This document shows positions 35,968 through 45,294 of a DNA stretch of 64,000 bases, one piece after another (within the stretch, counting starts at the first letter, position 1; the number at the start of each line of letters is the position of its first letter). Origin of the DNA: Paenibacillus sp. FJAT-29882 (GTDB lineage Bacteria; Bacillota; Bacilli; Bacillales; DSM-1321); contig NZ_LMVB01000001.1 of NCBI RefSeq assembly GCF_001510645.1, positions 248,001 to 312,000 of the forward strand. Reading direction: 5' to 3'. The notes below the pieces were generated by a model, which did not search any database, had not been told where the DNA came from, and saw only the letters and a program-made list of their open reading frames with translations. Position numbers and translations under genes: made by a program.

Positions 35968-36758
35968 ACGAGATTTATCGCAATCGGCTTTCGACGCTCA
36001 AAAGTGAATATCGATGTAAAACCACATTGTATCGCCATATCAACAGCATCCTCAAAATTCGAACCAACGGCGTCCGCAAAATGAGAATCAGAACCGATTG
36101 TTAGAATTTCGCCACCTAAATCTTTATAAAGTTGTACGATATTAATAGAAGGAAGAGCTTGCTTCAAGTTTCCTCTAAGTCCTGAAGTATTAATTTCAAT
36201 GCCAATGTTTCGTTTGATCGCCTTCATTAAAATCGCTTCTAATATCTCTTTGTGATCTTCAAAATGATACATGCCAATCGTTTTGACGGCATAGCGTTTG
36301 AGTAAGTCTAAATGTGCAATCACATCTATATCTGCTGAACAAACCATCTTGTACACTTCTTCAAAATAGCTTTGATACGCTAAATAGGTATCCTTATTCT
36401 CCAAAAATCTACGTAATTTAAGGTTGTTAATATTATGTACAGACCCTAAGATGAAATCTAAATCCAATGGTGACAGTGCCGCTTCATATTCCTGTTTAAG
36501 CAGGTGTGGTTCACAAAGTTCAATTCCAACTTTGATAACCAAGTGGTTGCCGTATATTTCTTGACATTCCTTGATCTCGTTAAAATAATGTGTGAAATTC
36601 ATATGACCATAAGTGGGAGCAAGGGGGTTAACCGAAAAGTGTTCCGTGAAACAAATTTCTCTGATTCCTTTCTCAATGGCGGTTTTACATACATCTTTCA
36701 TGGAAGCGGTAGAATCAAACGAATGATTTGTATGGTGATGATAATCGATTAAATGCAT
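35964..36758 (-). CDS. PHP-domain phosphatase, HisJ-like
   Basis: About 264 residues of the PHP superfamily. The metal motif DYHHHTNHS (residues 5-13), TEHFSVNP (about 38), the GIELCE and GSVHNI motifs and the C-terminal GSDSHF give the trinuclear metal site of HisJ-type histidinol-phosphate phosphatases. No his genes are near, so the histidine role is by family only. I start at the ATG of MHLIDYHHH (36758), because the first 16 residues of the longer frame precede the barrel. Confidence 0.82.
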   Translation of the reverse strand: MHLIDYHHHTNHSFDSTASMKDVCKTAIEKGIREICFTEHFSVNPLAPTYGHMNFTHYFNEIKECQEIYGNHLVIKVGIELCEPHLLKQEYEAALSPLDLDFILGSVHNINNLKLRRFLENKDTYLAYQSYFEEVYKMVCSADIDVIAHLDLLKRYAVKTIGMYHFEDHKEILEAILMKAIKRNIGIEINTSGLRGNLKQALPSINIVQLYKDLGGEILTIGSDSHFADAVGSNFEDAVDMAIQCGFTSIFTFERRKPIAINLV

Positions 36759-37016
36759 AGCAGGGCATCCTCTCCGTTCATGACTGATGATACATGATTC
36801 TAGCAAAAGAAACAGTACGTGGCAATGAAGGATGTATACTTAATTGGGGGAATTGTTAGGAAATTCGTACATGGGGGAAAGAACGCAGTATACTTGTGAC
36901 TCCAATTAATCCTTATATTTTTATCAATTTTGGAACGAAGGATCGTAGAACATGATATGGTTTATATGATGATAACTGTACTCAGATTCAGATAGAAATG
37001 TAATGGAGGAAACACA

Positions 37017-37958
37017 ATGAATTATGACAAAGCGCAGCGAAAGCAAATAAATAAAGTAGTGGAGTTTATTGAAGATCATATACATGAAAATCTTTCGCTA
37101 GACCAGTTAGCTAAAGTATCTACGTATTCTCCTTTTCATTTTCAACGATTGTTTAAAGGGATCATTGGCGAAACACCGGCTGGCTATGTGAAACGTCTTC
37201 GTCTTGAGAATGCTGCACATATGTTGATATATGAACAGCAGATCCCGATTACTCAAATTGCGTACATATGCGGTTTTGCATCTCTATCATACTTCACTTA
37301 TTCATTTAAAGCATATTTTAATATGAGTCCTAAACGGTGGCGAGATGGTGCTTATTTGGAACGGTTCCCCAGAGAGTATGATAGCAAGAAATCTAAACTT
37401 TTAAGCACAAATACGAAAGTAGAAAATGATCAAAACCCTTATACTGAATTTAAGTGGCTAGACTTATCAAAAGTGAAAATCGTACATTTTCCAGCGTGCA
37501 CAACTGTTAACAGGCATAATATTGGCTCTTACATGAATGGAATACCAGACGCATGGGAAGATATTTATCGATGGTCAAGTGTGCGAGGGTTAATCAAACA
37601 AAATACAATGATCTTCGGTGTCCCAAGGAACAATCCGTATATCACACCTCCAGAAAAAAGTCGCTACGATTGTCGTATAACCATTCCTCATGGTGAAGAT
37701 GTCAGACAGGATGACGAAGAAGTATATCCTTTTAGTGGTGGGAAATATGTGTTGTATGAGTTTGACGAACCTGTAAGTTATCGTGAAAGAAGTAAACTGA
37801 TAGAGTGTTACTCAGAGTTGTATAGCTTTTGGCTGCCCAAGAGTGGCTACAAGTATTTAGGAAATCCGATTGAACTCGTTGTAATTGAAGAAGTAAGGGG
37901 CACATTAACTCTTACTTGTAAAATCAGTGCAATAGCTTTAGCCATTGAACCAAAATAG
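37017..37958 (+). CDS. AraC-family regulator with GyrI-like ligand domain
   Basis: 313 residues: an N-terminal AraC double HTH (SLDQLAKVSTYSPFHFQRLFKG at about 27-48; ITQIAYICGFASLSYFTYSFKAYF at about 81-104) and a C-terminal GyrI-like effector domain (about 150-310; FPFSGGKYVLYEF-type strand). This is the SoxS/Rob-GyrI plan of regulators that bind hydrophobic drugs. AGGAGG-like AATGGAGG precedes the ATG. The DUF1761 gene follows 14 bases after the stop and is probably its co-transcribed partner. Confidence 0.88.
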   Translation: MNYDKAQRKQINKVVEFIEDHIHENLSLDQLAKVSTYSPFHFQRLFKGIIGETPAGYVKRLRLENAAHMLIYEQQIPITQIAYICGFASLSYFTYSFKAYFNMSPKRWRDGAYLERFPREYDSKKSKLLSTNTKVENDQNPYTEFKWLDLSKVKIVHFPACTTVNRHNIGSYMNGIPDAWEDIYRWSSVRGLIKQNTMIFGVPRNNPYITPPEKSRYDCRITIPHGEDVRQDDEEVYPFSGGKYVLYEFDEPVSYRERSKLIECYSELYSFWLPKSGYKYLGNPIELVVIEEVRGTLTLTCKISAIALAIEPK

Positions 37959-37972
37959 ACCGGAGGAATTGT

Positions 37973-38356
37973 ATGTTATTTAATGTGAGTGAACTTCATT
38001 ATATGGCAATCATCGCAGGTGGATTCTTGTACATGATATATGGAACCATCTATTATTCAATATTACTAGGGAAGAATAAAGAGGGTGGGCAAAGCGAAGG
38101 CCCATTGAAATATATTATCTCAGTTATCGTTGCATTTATTAGTTCATTTTTTGTTGCCCTACTCGTCCAAGTCTCTAGCGCTGAAGGATTAATAGAGGGG
38201 GCAGCTGTAGGTATTATCATTGGGATACTCATTACGATTGTTTATTTGAAAAATACATTATTTGGACTTGTAACGAAAAAAGCTTTTTTACTTGTTATAG
38301 GCGACCACCTTATCATTTTTACGTTACTAGGAGTGCTGCACGGTCTTTTACAATAA
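37973..38356 (+). CDS. DUF1761 membrane protein
   Basis: 127 residues with four helices (YMAIIAGGFLYMIYGTIYYS; YIISVIVAFISSFFVALLV; AAVGIIIGILITIVYL; LLVIGDHLIIFTLLGVL), fitting DUF1761. The function is unknown. CGGAGG lies seven bases before the ATG, and it is coupled to the AraC-GyrI gene, so it may belong to the same response. Confidence 0.75.
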   Translation: MLFNVSELHYMAIIAGGFLYMIYGTIYYSILLGKNKEGGQSEGPLKYIISVIVAFISSFFVALLVQVSSAEGLIEGAAVGIIIGILITIVYLKNTLFGLVTKKAFLLVIGDHLIIFTLLGVLHGLLQ

Positions 38357-38428
38357 TAATCAGAAACAATTGTTGTAGGTTTTGATAGGGTAATTAGCTA
38401 CAAATCAGTCAATGGTTTGTTCTAAAAC

Positions 38429-38461
38429 TAGGCGCTTTCCTTTTTAAGGATAAGCGCCTAT
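38429..38461 (+). terminator. Terminator of the AraC-DUF1761 operon
   Basis: TAGGCGCTT / AAGCGCCTA with an inner CCTT/AAGG extension. Confidence 0.7.
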
Positions 38462-38560
38462 TAGGCATGAAATCCATAATACTTAACGACAACAAATTAT
38501 CTATTTATCCAACCTAATTGGCGCTTTGTGATATCTAGTTATTTCCTAATTTATAAATAA

Positions 38561-38597
38561 AGGCAGAATGTATGAAAGTTAATGCGTTCTGCCTTTC
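38561..38597 (-). terminator. Terminator of the TetR gene
   Basis: AGGCAGAA / TTCTGCCT with T-rich flank, just downstream of the minus-strand TetR stop codon. Confidence 0.6.
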
Positions 38598-38604
38598 TTA
38601 GTCT

Positions 38605-39438
38605 TTAAAATTCATAATAACGACGAAGTAAATACGAAATCCATTTACAATGAGGATGATTTCGAATATTTTCTAGTAATCCTTTCACAATAGCAGGACT
38701 TAAAGTTGGTTCCAGAAGCTGCTGCTTTAGTAGGAATAACGATTCTTTTTCAATCGACTCATCAATTTCTTCAATTTTTTTATCCATGATTTCGAGCATT
38801 TGTTCCTTCGTTATTTCTTCAGTCATTGGCTGGTTAATCATTTCGATAAGCTCTTGTGAAATAAATGGGACGGTAGTATGTCTTGCTAGTAAATTTGTTT
38901 TTTCCACAAGGGATTGAGACAGTAACTCCAAATCTAAAGGTACGTTATAGAATAAAAATAACTGTAAATAAGTACTCATGAAGCCTTTGATACAATAAAT
39001 TAAATCATATTTGATCAGTTCGACTTCTTCTCTATATAAACGTTCAATCATTGATAAGATAATTTTCTCGTTTAATTGATTATAGTTATGCATTCTTTCG
39101 ATTAGTACTTCATTAAATGACTGTATTTGCTCTTTAATAAGAATTTTGGCGAAATCAGAATGCTTATGAAACGTATGAAACATGGTGTAATAAAATTCGT
39201 ATAAAAGTTTTTTATCATCATTTGTGTTTCTGACCGTATAGTCAATATCAGAAGTGATTTGCATCATGAAATGATCAATCAATGCTAAAATCAATTCGTC
39301 TTTTGACTTGAAAGATAAGTAAAAAGAACCTTTGGAAATCCCGCAATGTTCTGTTATTTGTTGAACAGAAGTGGCTTCGAAGCCTTGCTTTGCAAAAAGA
39401 TCTAACGCCTTTTCCATAATTAATTGTTTTTTAATCAT
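38605..39438 (-). CDS. TetR-family regulator (YerO-like), partner of the RND pump
   Basis: 277 residues. An N-terminal TetR HTH (KALDLFAKQGFEATSVQQITEHCGISKGSFY, about 10-40) is followed by a long helical ligand domain ending RRYYEF. It is divergent from the SwrC-like RND gene, the same arrangement as B. subtilis yerO-swrC. A clean palindrome sits in the promoter of the pump (39474-39491) and is the likely operator. Confidence 0.87.
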   Translation of the reverse strand: MIKKQLIMEKALDLFAKQGFEATSVQQITEHCGISKGSFYLSFKSKDELILALIDHFMMQITSDIDYTVRNTNDDKKLLYEFYYTMFHTFHKHSDFAKILIKEQIQSFNEVLIERMHNYNQLNEKIILSMIERLYREEVELIKYDLIYCIKGFMSTYLQLFLFYNVPLDLELLSQSLVEKTNLLARHTTVPFISQELIEMINQPMTEEITKEQMLEIMDKKIEEIDESIEKESLFLLKQQLLEPTLSPAIVKGLLENIRNHPHCKWISYLLRRYYEF

Positions 39439-39467
39439 TATTTATATCGCTCCTAGATACCCTATCG

Positions 39468-39496
39468 TTGACAAATGACTCACTAGTCATTACTAT
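39468..39496 (+). promoter_or_regulatory. swrC-type promoter with the TetR operator filling its spacer
   Basis: -35 TTGACA (39468-39473), a 17-base spacer and -10 TACTAT (39491-39496). The spacer is almost exactly the palindrome AATGACT-CACT-AGTCATT (39474-39491), so a TetR dimer bound there would block RNA polymerase completely. Confidence 0.75.
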
Positions 39497-39538
39497 AAAT
39501 AAATAAGCTTGATAAGTCAATTTAAGGTGGGTGTAATA

Positions 39539-42500
39539 GTGAAAGGGTTAGTCAATTTTGTCTTAAAGAATAAACTAGCAGTATGGCTACTTACTATTAT
39601 CATTACAGTATCTGGTATTTATTCAGGTACAAAAATGAATATGGAGACGATTCCTAATATATCGATTCCTTACTTAATGGTCATGGACGTATATCCTGGA
39701 GCAACTCCTGAAAAAGTAATGGAAGATGTGTCCATGCCGATAGAGAAAGCGGTAGAAAATCTTGAAAACGTGAAATCCGTTTATTCAAATTCCTATTCTA
39801 ACATGGCAAGTATTCAAGTGGAATACGAATACGGTGTGGATATGGACGAGGCGAAACGTGCCTTGCAATCTGCGTTAGATGCAGTGAAATTACCAGAAGG
39901 AGCACAAGAGCCGACAACTACAGCGATTAGCATGAACATGATGCCAGTTGTTGCCTTAAGTGTAAGTAGTTCAAAAGAAGATATTGTTGAATTAACGTCA
40001 ACGGTAGAGGAAAGTTTACTGCCAAAAATCGAGAAAATCGATGGCGTTGCGTCGGCAGCGATTACAGGTCAGCATATTGAAGAAGTAGACCTTACGTATA
40101 ACAAAGCAAAAATGACTGAACTCGGCTTAACAGAAGATCAAGTAAAGCAAATGATTCAAGCGAGTAACGTAGCTGTTTCACTAGGTCTTTACGAGTTTAA
40201 AGCAGGAGAACAAGCCGTAGCAATCGACGGTAAGTTTATGACAGCTGATGAATTAAAGAATATGCTTATTCCGGTAACACCAACAGCTGCAAGTCCGTCA
40301 CCATTTGTGAAACTGAGCGATATTGCTACCATTGATGTAGTTGGTAAAGTACAATCCGTTTCACGTACAAATGGCAAAGAGGCTATTGCGATTCAAATTG
40401 TCAAAGGGCAACAAGCAAACACTGTTGATGTTGTAAACAGTGTGAAGAAGTTAGTGAAAGAAGAAAAGGCAAAATACGATGGTCTTGTCATCGATGTAAC
40501 TCTTGACCAAGGTGCACCAATTGAAAAATCCGTTTCAACGATGATTGAAAAAGCGTTATTTGGTGGTTTAATTGCAGTATTAATTATTCTTCTATTCCTA
40601 CGTGATTTTAAATCAACGATTATTTCGATCGTATCGATTCCCGTTTCAATTTTCATGGCTTTACTGATATTAAACTGGATGGATATTACGCTAAATATTA
40701 TGACACTTGGTGCGATTACGGTTGCCATCGGTCGGGTAATTGATGACTCCATCGTAGTCGTTGAAAATATTTATCGTCGTTTACATTTAAAAGAAGAGAA
40801 GTTAACAGGTCGCGCACTTGTACGTGAAGCGACAATTGAAATGTTCAAACCAATCATGTCATCTACATTAGTAACAGTTGCGGTATTCGCGCCACTTATC
40901 TTCGTTGGTGGTATGGTCGGCGAGCTATTCATGCCGTTCGCATTAACAATGGCGTTTGCGCTTTTTGCTTCATTAATTGTTGCGATTACAATCGTTCCAG
41001 CACTATCTCACTTCTTATTTAAGAAGAAGTTATATGGTGAAAAAACCGAAAGTAGCCATAAAGAGGCTGGCAAATTAGCGAAATGGTATAAAGGTATCCT
41101 TAATAAAGCACTTAATCATAAAGTGATTACTTCCCTAATTGCGATTGTTTTATTAGCTGGTAGTTTGGCGTTAACGCCTTTAATCGGCTTTAGCTTCATG
41201 GGTAGTGAAGAAGATAAAGTGATGTACTTAACGTACACACCAAAAGCAGGCGAGCTTAAGGATGATACATTAGCAAACATTCATGTTGTCGAAGAGAAGT
41301 TACTTAAACGTGATGATATTGATATTGTTCAAGTTTCTGTAACAGATAGTGGCGATCAGATGTCAGCGATGATGGGTGGCGGAGCAGGTGGCGGATTAAT
41401 GTACCTAATCTTTGACCCGGAAATGGATAACTTTCCAGAGGTTCGCACAGAAATTGAAAAGTATGTGACGAACATTGGTCAAACAGGCGAATGGAAGAGC
41501 CAAAACTTCTCATCTATGTCGGGATCGACAAATGAAGTAAGCTACTCATTTTATAGTGAAAATCTAGATAAACTAAATGAAACGGTAAAACAAGTAGAAG
41601 ACGTAATGAAGAAAACGGACGGTTTAAAAGATGTTTCTTCAAGTGCAGAAGATGCCTATGTTGAATATACGTTCAACGTAGCACAAGATGAATTGCTGCA
41701 GTATGGGTTAACAACAGGGCAACTCGTCATGATGTTAAGCCCAGCAAAAACACAAGATGTTTTAACAACGGTTGAAAAAAATGGTGATACATTAGATGTA
41801 ATTGTTCAGCAAGAACAAGCTGCACAACCAGAATCAATCGATGATATTTTAGCAACACCAGTACCGGTAGCGCAAGGTAATACAATGCCACTTTCTGAGC
41901 TTGTAACCGTGAAGAAAGGGACAACTTTAAATACACTTGCACGTAGTAAAGGTGAATACTACGCAACGGTTTCAGGGAAAATCATTGGTGATGATATTTC
42001 CAAAGTAACAGCTAAAGTAGATAAAGAGATTGATCAATTAGATTTACCTAAAGGTGTTACAGTGGATGTTGCTGGTGTAACGGCAGACATGACTGAAACA
42101 TTTACACAACTAGGTGTAGCCATGGCTGCAGCAATTGCGATTGTGTACTTCATCCTTGTGGTCACATTCCGTGAAGGTGTCGCGCCATTTGCAATCCTAT
42201 TCTCGTTACCATTTGCAGTAATTGGTTCATTTGTTGGTTTATTAATCGGCCGTGAAACGATCTCAGTCTCTGTTATGATGGGTCTATTAATGTTAATCGG
42301 TGTCGTTGTAACGAATGCCATTGTACTTGTAGACCGTATTATTCATATGGAACGTGATGGTATGAATATGCGCGAAGCGATTCTTGAAGCTGGCGTAACG
42401 CGTCTACGTCCAATTCTCATGACCGCAATCGCAACGATCGGTGCATTAATCCCATTAGCGATTGGCTCAGGCGGTGGTGGATTGATCTCCAAAGGCCTTG

Positions 42501-42622
42501 GTATTACAGTAATCGGTGGTCTAGCAAGTTCGACGTTATTAACATTAATTGTTGTACCAATCGTTTATGAAATCTTATCGAAGCTATTCAAGAAAAACCG
42601 TAAAGAAGTAGAAGAGAACTAA
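39539..42622 (+). CDS. RND-family efflux pump (SwrC/YerP-like)
   Basis: A 1027-residue AcrB-type transporter: TM1 near residue 15, a large extracytoplasmic porter domain with VSMPIEKAVENLENVKSV, helices 2-6 (about 335-520) with the proton-relay motif GRVIDDSIVVVENIYR (about 398), and a second matching half ending VVPIVYEIL. Gly-rich TMAFALFASL and MMGGGAGGG loops fit the Gram-positive SwrC type, which exports surfactin-like lipopeptides and drugs. I start at GTG 39539 (MKGLVNFV), since AAGGTGG lies eight bases upstream; the longer frame has none. Confidence 0.9.
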   Translation: MKGLVNFVLKNKLAVWLLTIIITVSGIYSGTKMNMETIPNISIPYLMVMDVYPGATPEKVMEDVSMPIEKAVENLENVKSVYSNSYSNMASIQVEYEYGVDMDEAKRALQSALDAVKLPEGAQEPTTTAISMNMMPVVALSVSSSKEDIVELTSTVEESLLPKIEKIDGVASAAITGQHIEEVDLTYNKAKMTELGLTEDQVKQMIQASNVAVSLGLYEFKAGEQAVAIDGKFMTADELKNMLIPVTPTAASPSPFVKLSDIATIDVVGKVQSVSRTNGKEAIAIQIVKGQQANTVDVVNSVKKLVKEEKAKYDGLVIDVTLDQGAPIEKSVSTMIEKALFGGLIAVLIILLFLRDFKSTIISIVSIPVSIFMALLILNWMDITLNIMTLGAITVAIGRVIDDSIVVVENIYRRLHLKEEKLTGRALVREATIEMFKPIMSSTLVTVAVFAPLIFVGGMVGELFMPFALTMAFALFASLIVAITIVPALSHFLFKKKLYGEKTESSHKEAGKLAKWYKGILNKALNHKVITSLIAIVLLAGSLALTPLIGFSFMGSEEDKVMYLTYTPKAGELKDDTLANIHVVEEKLLKRDDIDIVQVSVTDSGDQMSAMMGGGAGGGLMYLIFDPEMDNFPEVRTEIEKYVTNIGQTGEWKSQNFSSMSGSTNEVSYSFYSENLDKLNETVKQVEDVMKKTDGLKDVSSSAEDAYVEYTFNVAQDELLQYGLTTGQLVMMLSPAKTQDVLTTVEKNGDTLDVIVQQEQAAQPESIDDILATPVPVAQGNTMPLSELVTVKKGTTLNTLARSKGEYYATVSGKIIGDDISKVTAKVDKEIDQLDLPKGVTVDVAGVTADMTETFTQLGVAMAAAIAIVYFILVVTFREGVAPFAILFSLPFAVIGSFVGLLIGRETISVSVMMGLLMLIGVVVTNAIVLVDRIIHMERDGMNMREAILEAGVTRLRPILMTAIATIGALIPLAIGSGGGGLISKGLGITVIGGLASSTLLTLIVVPIVYEILSKLFKKNRKEVEEN

Positions 42623-42629
42623 TGGTTTT

Positions 42630-42666
42630 AGCCCTACAAGAACATAATCTTGTAGGGCTTCTTAAA
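42630..42666 (+). terminator. Terminator of the RND pump gene
   Basis: AGCCCTACAAGA / TCTTGTAGGGCT, perfect 12-base stem, within a larger GGTTTT...AAAACC frame. Confidence 0.85.
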
Positions 42667-42802
42667 ACCCAAAATTTATCTATGAAATACAAAGATAAAT
42701 TGAGGGGGACTAAAGCTTTGTATATCTTTAATACGAACAGGTAGATCAAACATGCTACATCAGTTTGGAGACGCCTAGTATGCGTTCAAAATAACGACCT
42801 GT

Positions 42803-42830
42803 TTGATTGTGTGTCAGCTCATGCTATAAT
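42803..42830 (+). promoter_or_regulatory. Extended -10 promoter of the small zinc-finger gene
   Basis: TTGATT, 16 bases, then ATGCTATAAT with a TG extension. The leader that follows can fold CCTCC (42887-42891) onto the GGAGG ribosome binding site (42908-42912). Confidence 0.55.
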
Positions 42831-42921
42831 GAGAAACTTAGGATAGTTACGACTTTTGCTCATGGTTGAACGGATGCCAAGAAAAGCCTCCGCTAAAGCG
42901 TAAATATGGAGGTGTTAGAGA

Positions 42922-43131
42922 ATGAATAAACGATGGACGATCAGTAAGATTAAAGAATTTGTTGCGAACAATTCGGAAAGTAAGTTACTATCGACGGAAT
43001 ATCACGGTTTTTCGCAAAAGTTACTATTTAAATGTGCATGTGGTAGCAATTTTGAAAAAACATTTACGAAATTTAAAAATAATAACCAACGTAAATGTGA
43101 AGTGTGCCAACCGACAAAAGCGTCACGCTAA
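42922..43131 (+). CDS. Small zinc-finger protein (treble-clef-like, 69 aa)
   Basis: 69 residues. An N-terminal helix (TISKIKEFVANNSESKLLS) is followed by a zinc knuckle FKCACGSNF and a second KCEVCQ, giving a C-x-C...C-x-x-C site at about residues 38-62. The same module precedes catalytic domains in some homing endonucleases, so it may be a DNA-binding remnant or a stand-alone protein. AGGAGGTG-like TATGGAGG precedes the ATG, but the site can be sequestered by an upstream CCTCC. Confidence 0.65.
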   Translation: MNKRWTISKIKEFVANNSESKLLSTEYHGFSQKLLFKCACGSNFEKTFTKFKNNNQRKCEVCQPTKASR

Positions 43132-43151
43132 ACGTATAGCAAATAAACGAA

Positions 43152-43191
43152 GTGCCGATTTCTATTAAGATAGAAGTTGGCGCTATTTTTA
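43152..43191 (+). terminator. Terminator of the zinc-finger gene
   Basis: AGTGCCGATTTCTA / TAGAAGTTGGCGCT with G-T/mismatch pairs, then ATTTTTAT. Confidence 0.6.
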
Positions 43192-43198
43192 TTGAAAA

Positions 43199-43239
43199 GA
43201 GACCGAGGCTTATCCTAAATACAGGGCAGCCTCGGTCTC
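43199..43239 (-). terminator. Terminator of DUF1659/DUF2922 cassette 1
   Basis: GAGACCGAGGC / GCCTCGGTCTC stem of the same design as in cassettes 2 and 3; the inner part is degraded relative to them. Confidence 0.85.
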
Positions 43240-43245
43240 ATCTGA

Positions 43246-43464
43246 TTAATTCACTTCATATTCACTCACATTGCGCTCGACAACTCTTGCTCCTTTTGCG
43301 CTAATGAATGATCCGGACGCTGTTGTGAACATATTGCTCGCTATGACTGCATCCATAGCTGTTTTCACTTTTTCTACGTCAACCGGTTCAATTGGATCGG
43401 CAACGGAAAGTGTTGCTGATTTACCGCCTTCGGTTAGAAACAATAATTCCAGTGTTTTTGCCAT
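43246..43464 (-). CDS. DUF2922 protein, cassette 1
   Basis: 72 residues, soluble, of the DUF2922 family (MAKTLELLFLTEGGKS, then DVEKVKTAMDAVIASN and a basic VVERNVSEYEVN end). It is found only in Bacillaceae-type Firmicutes and has no known function. The start is ATG 43464 behind AAAGGGGTG; the upstream GTG (43473) overlaps that site. It is the second gene of a two-gene unit with DUF1659 and differs from the cassette 3 protein at only three positions. Confidence 0.85.
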   Translation of the reverse strand: MAKTLELLFLTEGGKSATLSVADPIEPVDVEKVKTAMDAVIASNMFTTASGSFISAKGARVVERNVSEYEVN

Positions 43465-43493
43465 TTTCTTCACCCCTTTCTTTCCTTAGAAAA

Positions 43494-43712
43494 TTAATTG
43501 GATAGAATAGTTGTCCCGATTTGAGCGACTTTTGAGAGAGGGTGCATTTGTAACCCTGCGATCGCTTCAGCTGCCGCTAAAATCTCATCTGAAGCAGCAT
43601 CTGTTTTTACATTGGAAAATGATTTACGCTTCACAATCGGTATGCCTTTTTCATTCATGCCTGTTTCAAACTCTAAGCGGATCGTTACAGCTTCAAGAAT
43701 TTCAATTGCCAC
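43494..43712 (-). CDS. DUF1659 protein, cassette 1
   Basis: 72 residues of the DUF1659 family (AIEILEAVTIRLEFETG; VKRKSFSNVKTDAASDEIL; GLQMHPLSKVAQIGTTILSN), a small all-alpha/beta soluble protein of unknown function. The start is GTG 43712, eight bases after AAAGGAGG. It is the first gene of the pair; DUF2922 follows after about 29 bases. About 120 upstream bases are shared with the other two cassettes and must carry the promoter. Confidence 0.85.
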   Translation of the reverse strand: MAIEILEAVTIRLEFETGMNEKGIPIVKRKSFSNVKTDAASDEILAAAEAIAGLQMHPLSKVAQIGTTILSN

Positions 43713-43876
43713 GTTGCTCACCTCCTTTCACTTTCTTTATAAGTGTTAAAGCAGAAAAAGTAGCATCGGGGGGAAAGTTTTTAAACGAGTTTCTAGATTG
43801 AAAGATTGAATTCCGTCTTTTTTTTAGTTAATATCTGAAAACCTTAACGTCAATCAGTAGCTGCGGCCCAGGCCGC

Positions 43877-43969
43877 GGCGAGTTAATTTCCAAAGGTCTT
43901 GGTATTACAGTAGTCGGTGGTTTAACCAATTCGACGTTATTAACATTAATTGTTGTACCAATCGTTTAG
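43877..43969 (+). pseudogene. 3' fragment of a second RND pump gene
   Basis: Thirty codons (ELISKGLGITVVGGLTNSTL to LIVVPIV) match the C-terminus of the intact SwrC-like gene at about 42480-42570, both in protein and nearly in DNA, and then end in TAG where the intact gene has a Tyr codon. No other part of this gene is present. A paralogous RND gene was once here and has been deleted. Confidence 0.85.
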
Positions 43970-44020
43970 CCATATGGAAAGATTTAAAAATCAAATCGAA
44001 TATTAAATCAGGAGGAAAAA

Positions 44021-44902
44021 ATGGAATTAAGAGTGCTTCGGTATTTTCTGACAGTTGCACGAGTAGAAAGTATTACTCATGCAGCTGAAATTTTACATAT
44101 AACACAGCCAACGTTAAGCAGACAATTGGCGGATTTAGAAAAAGAGTTAGGAACTCAACTACTTATACGTGGAAAAAGAAAAATATCATTAACAGATGCT
44201 GGTATGTTTTTGCGCCAAAGAGCAGAAGAACTCCTTATCATTGCAGATAAGACAGAGAAGGAATTTAAAGACCTGAAAAACCTTGTAGGAGGTACAATAT
44301 CCATAGGAAGCGTTGAAGCAATGGCATCGCAAGTTCTATCGAAATTATTAAAAGCATTTTACACTGAATATCCACAGGTAAGCTATCATATTTTTAGCGG
44401 AACAGGGGACGATATAAAAGAAAAAATAGATAATGGCTTACTTGAGATTGGAATTTTATTAGAGCCTATCAATATTGAAAAATACGATTTTATTAGATTG
44501 CCACAAAAGGAACGATGGGGAATACTTACAAAGACATCTTCTTCTCTTGCACAGAAAGAAGGTATAACTCCCAAGGATCTTTTTAGAGAGCCCCTACTTA
44601 TGTCTAGTCGACCTGCAGTACAAAATGAAATTGCTAGGTGGTTTGCTGATGACTATGAACATTTGCATATTGTGGCAACTTTTACTTTAATTTCAAATGT
44701 CATTAATCTTGTGGAAAGTGATTTGGGAACTGCTATATGTATTGAAGGTGCTTTTACGAAGAGGAATTCTGACCAAGTTTGTTTTAGACCTTTTTACCCT
44801 GAACTTCAATCAGAATGTGTAATTGTTTGGAAAAAACACAGGATTATGAGTCAAACTGCTACTCGTTTTATACAATTTTTAAAGCATGCTTTAAAGGTAT
44901 AA
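44021..44902 (+). CDS. LysR-family regulator
   Basis: 293 residues: an N-terminal HTH (SITHAAEILHITQPTLSRQLADLE, residues 17-40) and an effector domain from about residue 90. AGGAGG lies seven bases before the ATG. Its closest neighbour is the RND remnant, so its original target may be lost; nothing shows what it controls now. Confidence 0.87.
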   Translation: MELRVLRYFLTVARVESITHAAEILHITQPTLSRQLADLEKELGTQLLIRGKRKISLTDAGMFLRQRAEELLIIADKTEKEFKDLKNLVGGTISIGSVEAMASQVLSKLLKAFYTEYPQVSYHIFSGTGDDIKEKIDNGLLEIGILLEPINIEKYDFIRLPQKERWGILTKTSSSLAQKEGITPKDLFREPLLMSSRPAVQNEIARWFADDYEHLHIVATFTLISNVINLVESDLGTAICIEGAFTKRNSDQVCFRPFYPELQSECVIVWKKHRIMSQTATRFIQFLKHALKV

Positions 44903-45294
44903 TTATGCTTAAAAGGCATAATGAATTATAGATTATAGGTATTGGATATAGTTATTTATTTGGTGCTAATATAAAGGGTGTAAAGACGAAAGACTCCTTA
45001 TATTATTGCCGATAAATAACTTTTTTATTGGCAAAAGGATTATCATAAGTAACTATTTTGCGGAGGTGGACCAGTACATTAAGAAATAATTGATCAGGGG
45101 TTAAGGGCAAAAGCCGCTTTTGTATATTGTTTATACTTTATCTATTAGTTCTAAAGAATAATTAGACTTACGATTTATTGTTTACTATTTTGTACGCGCT
45201 TCCTTAAAATAACTAATATTCAATTGATATGTTAATGTAACTGCTTATAGCAATCATTAAGTAAAGCACACAGAGGCAAAATTCGTAAATCCTT
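44903..45294. other. Intergenic region
   Basis: AT-rich, with two hairpins (ATTATGC / GCATAAT at 44903; TTGCCGATAAATA / TTTATTGGCAA at 45007-45035). No gene is supported. Confidence 0.4.
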
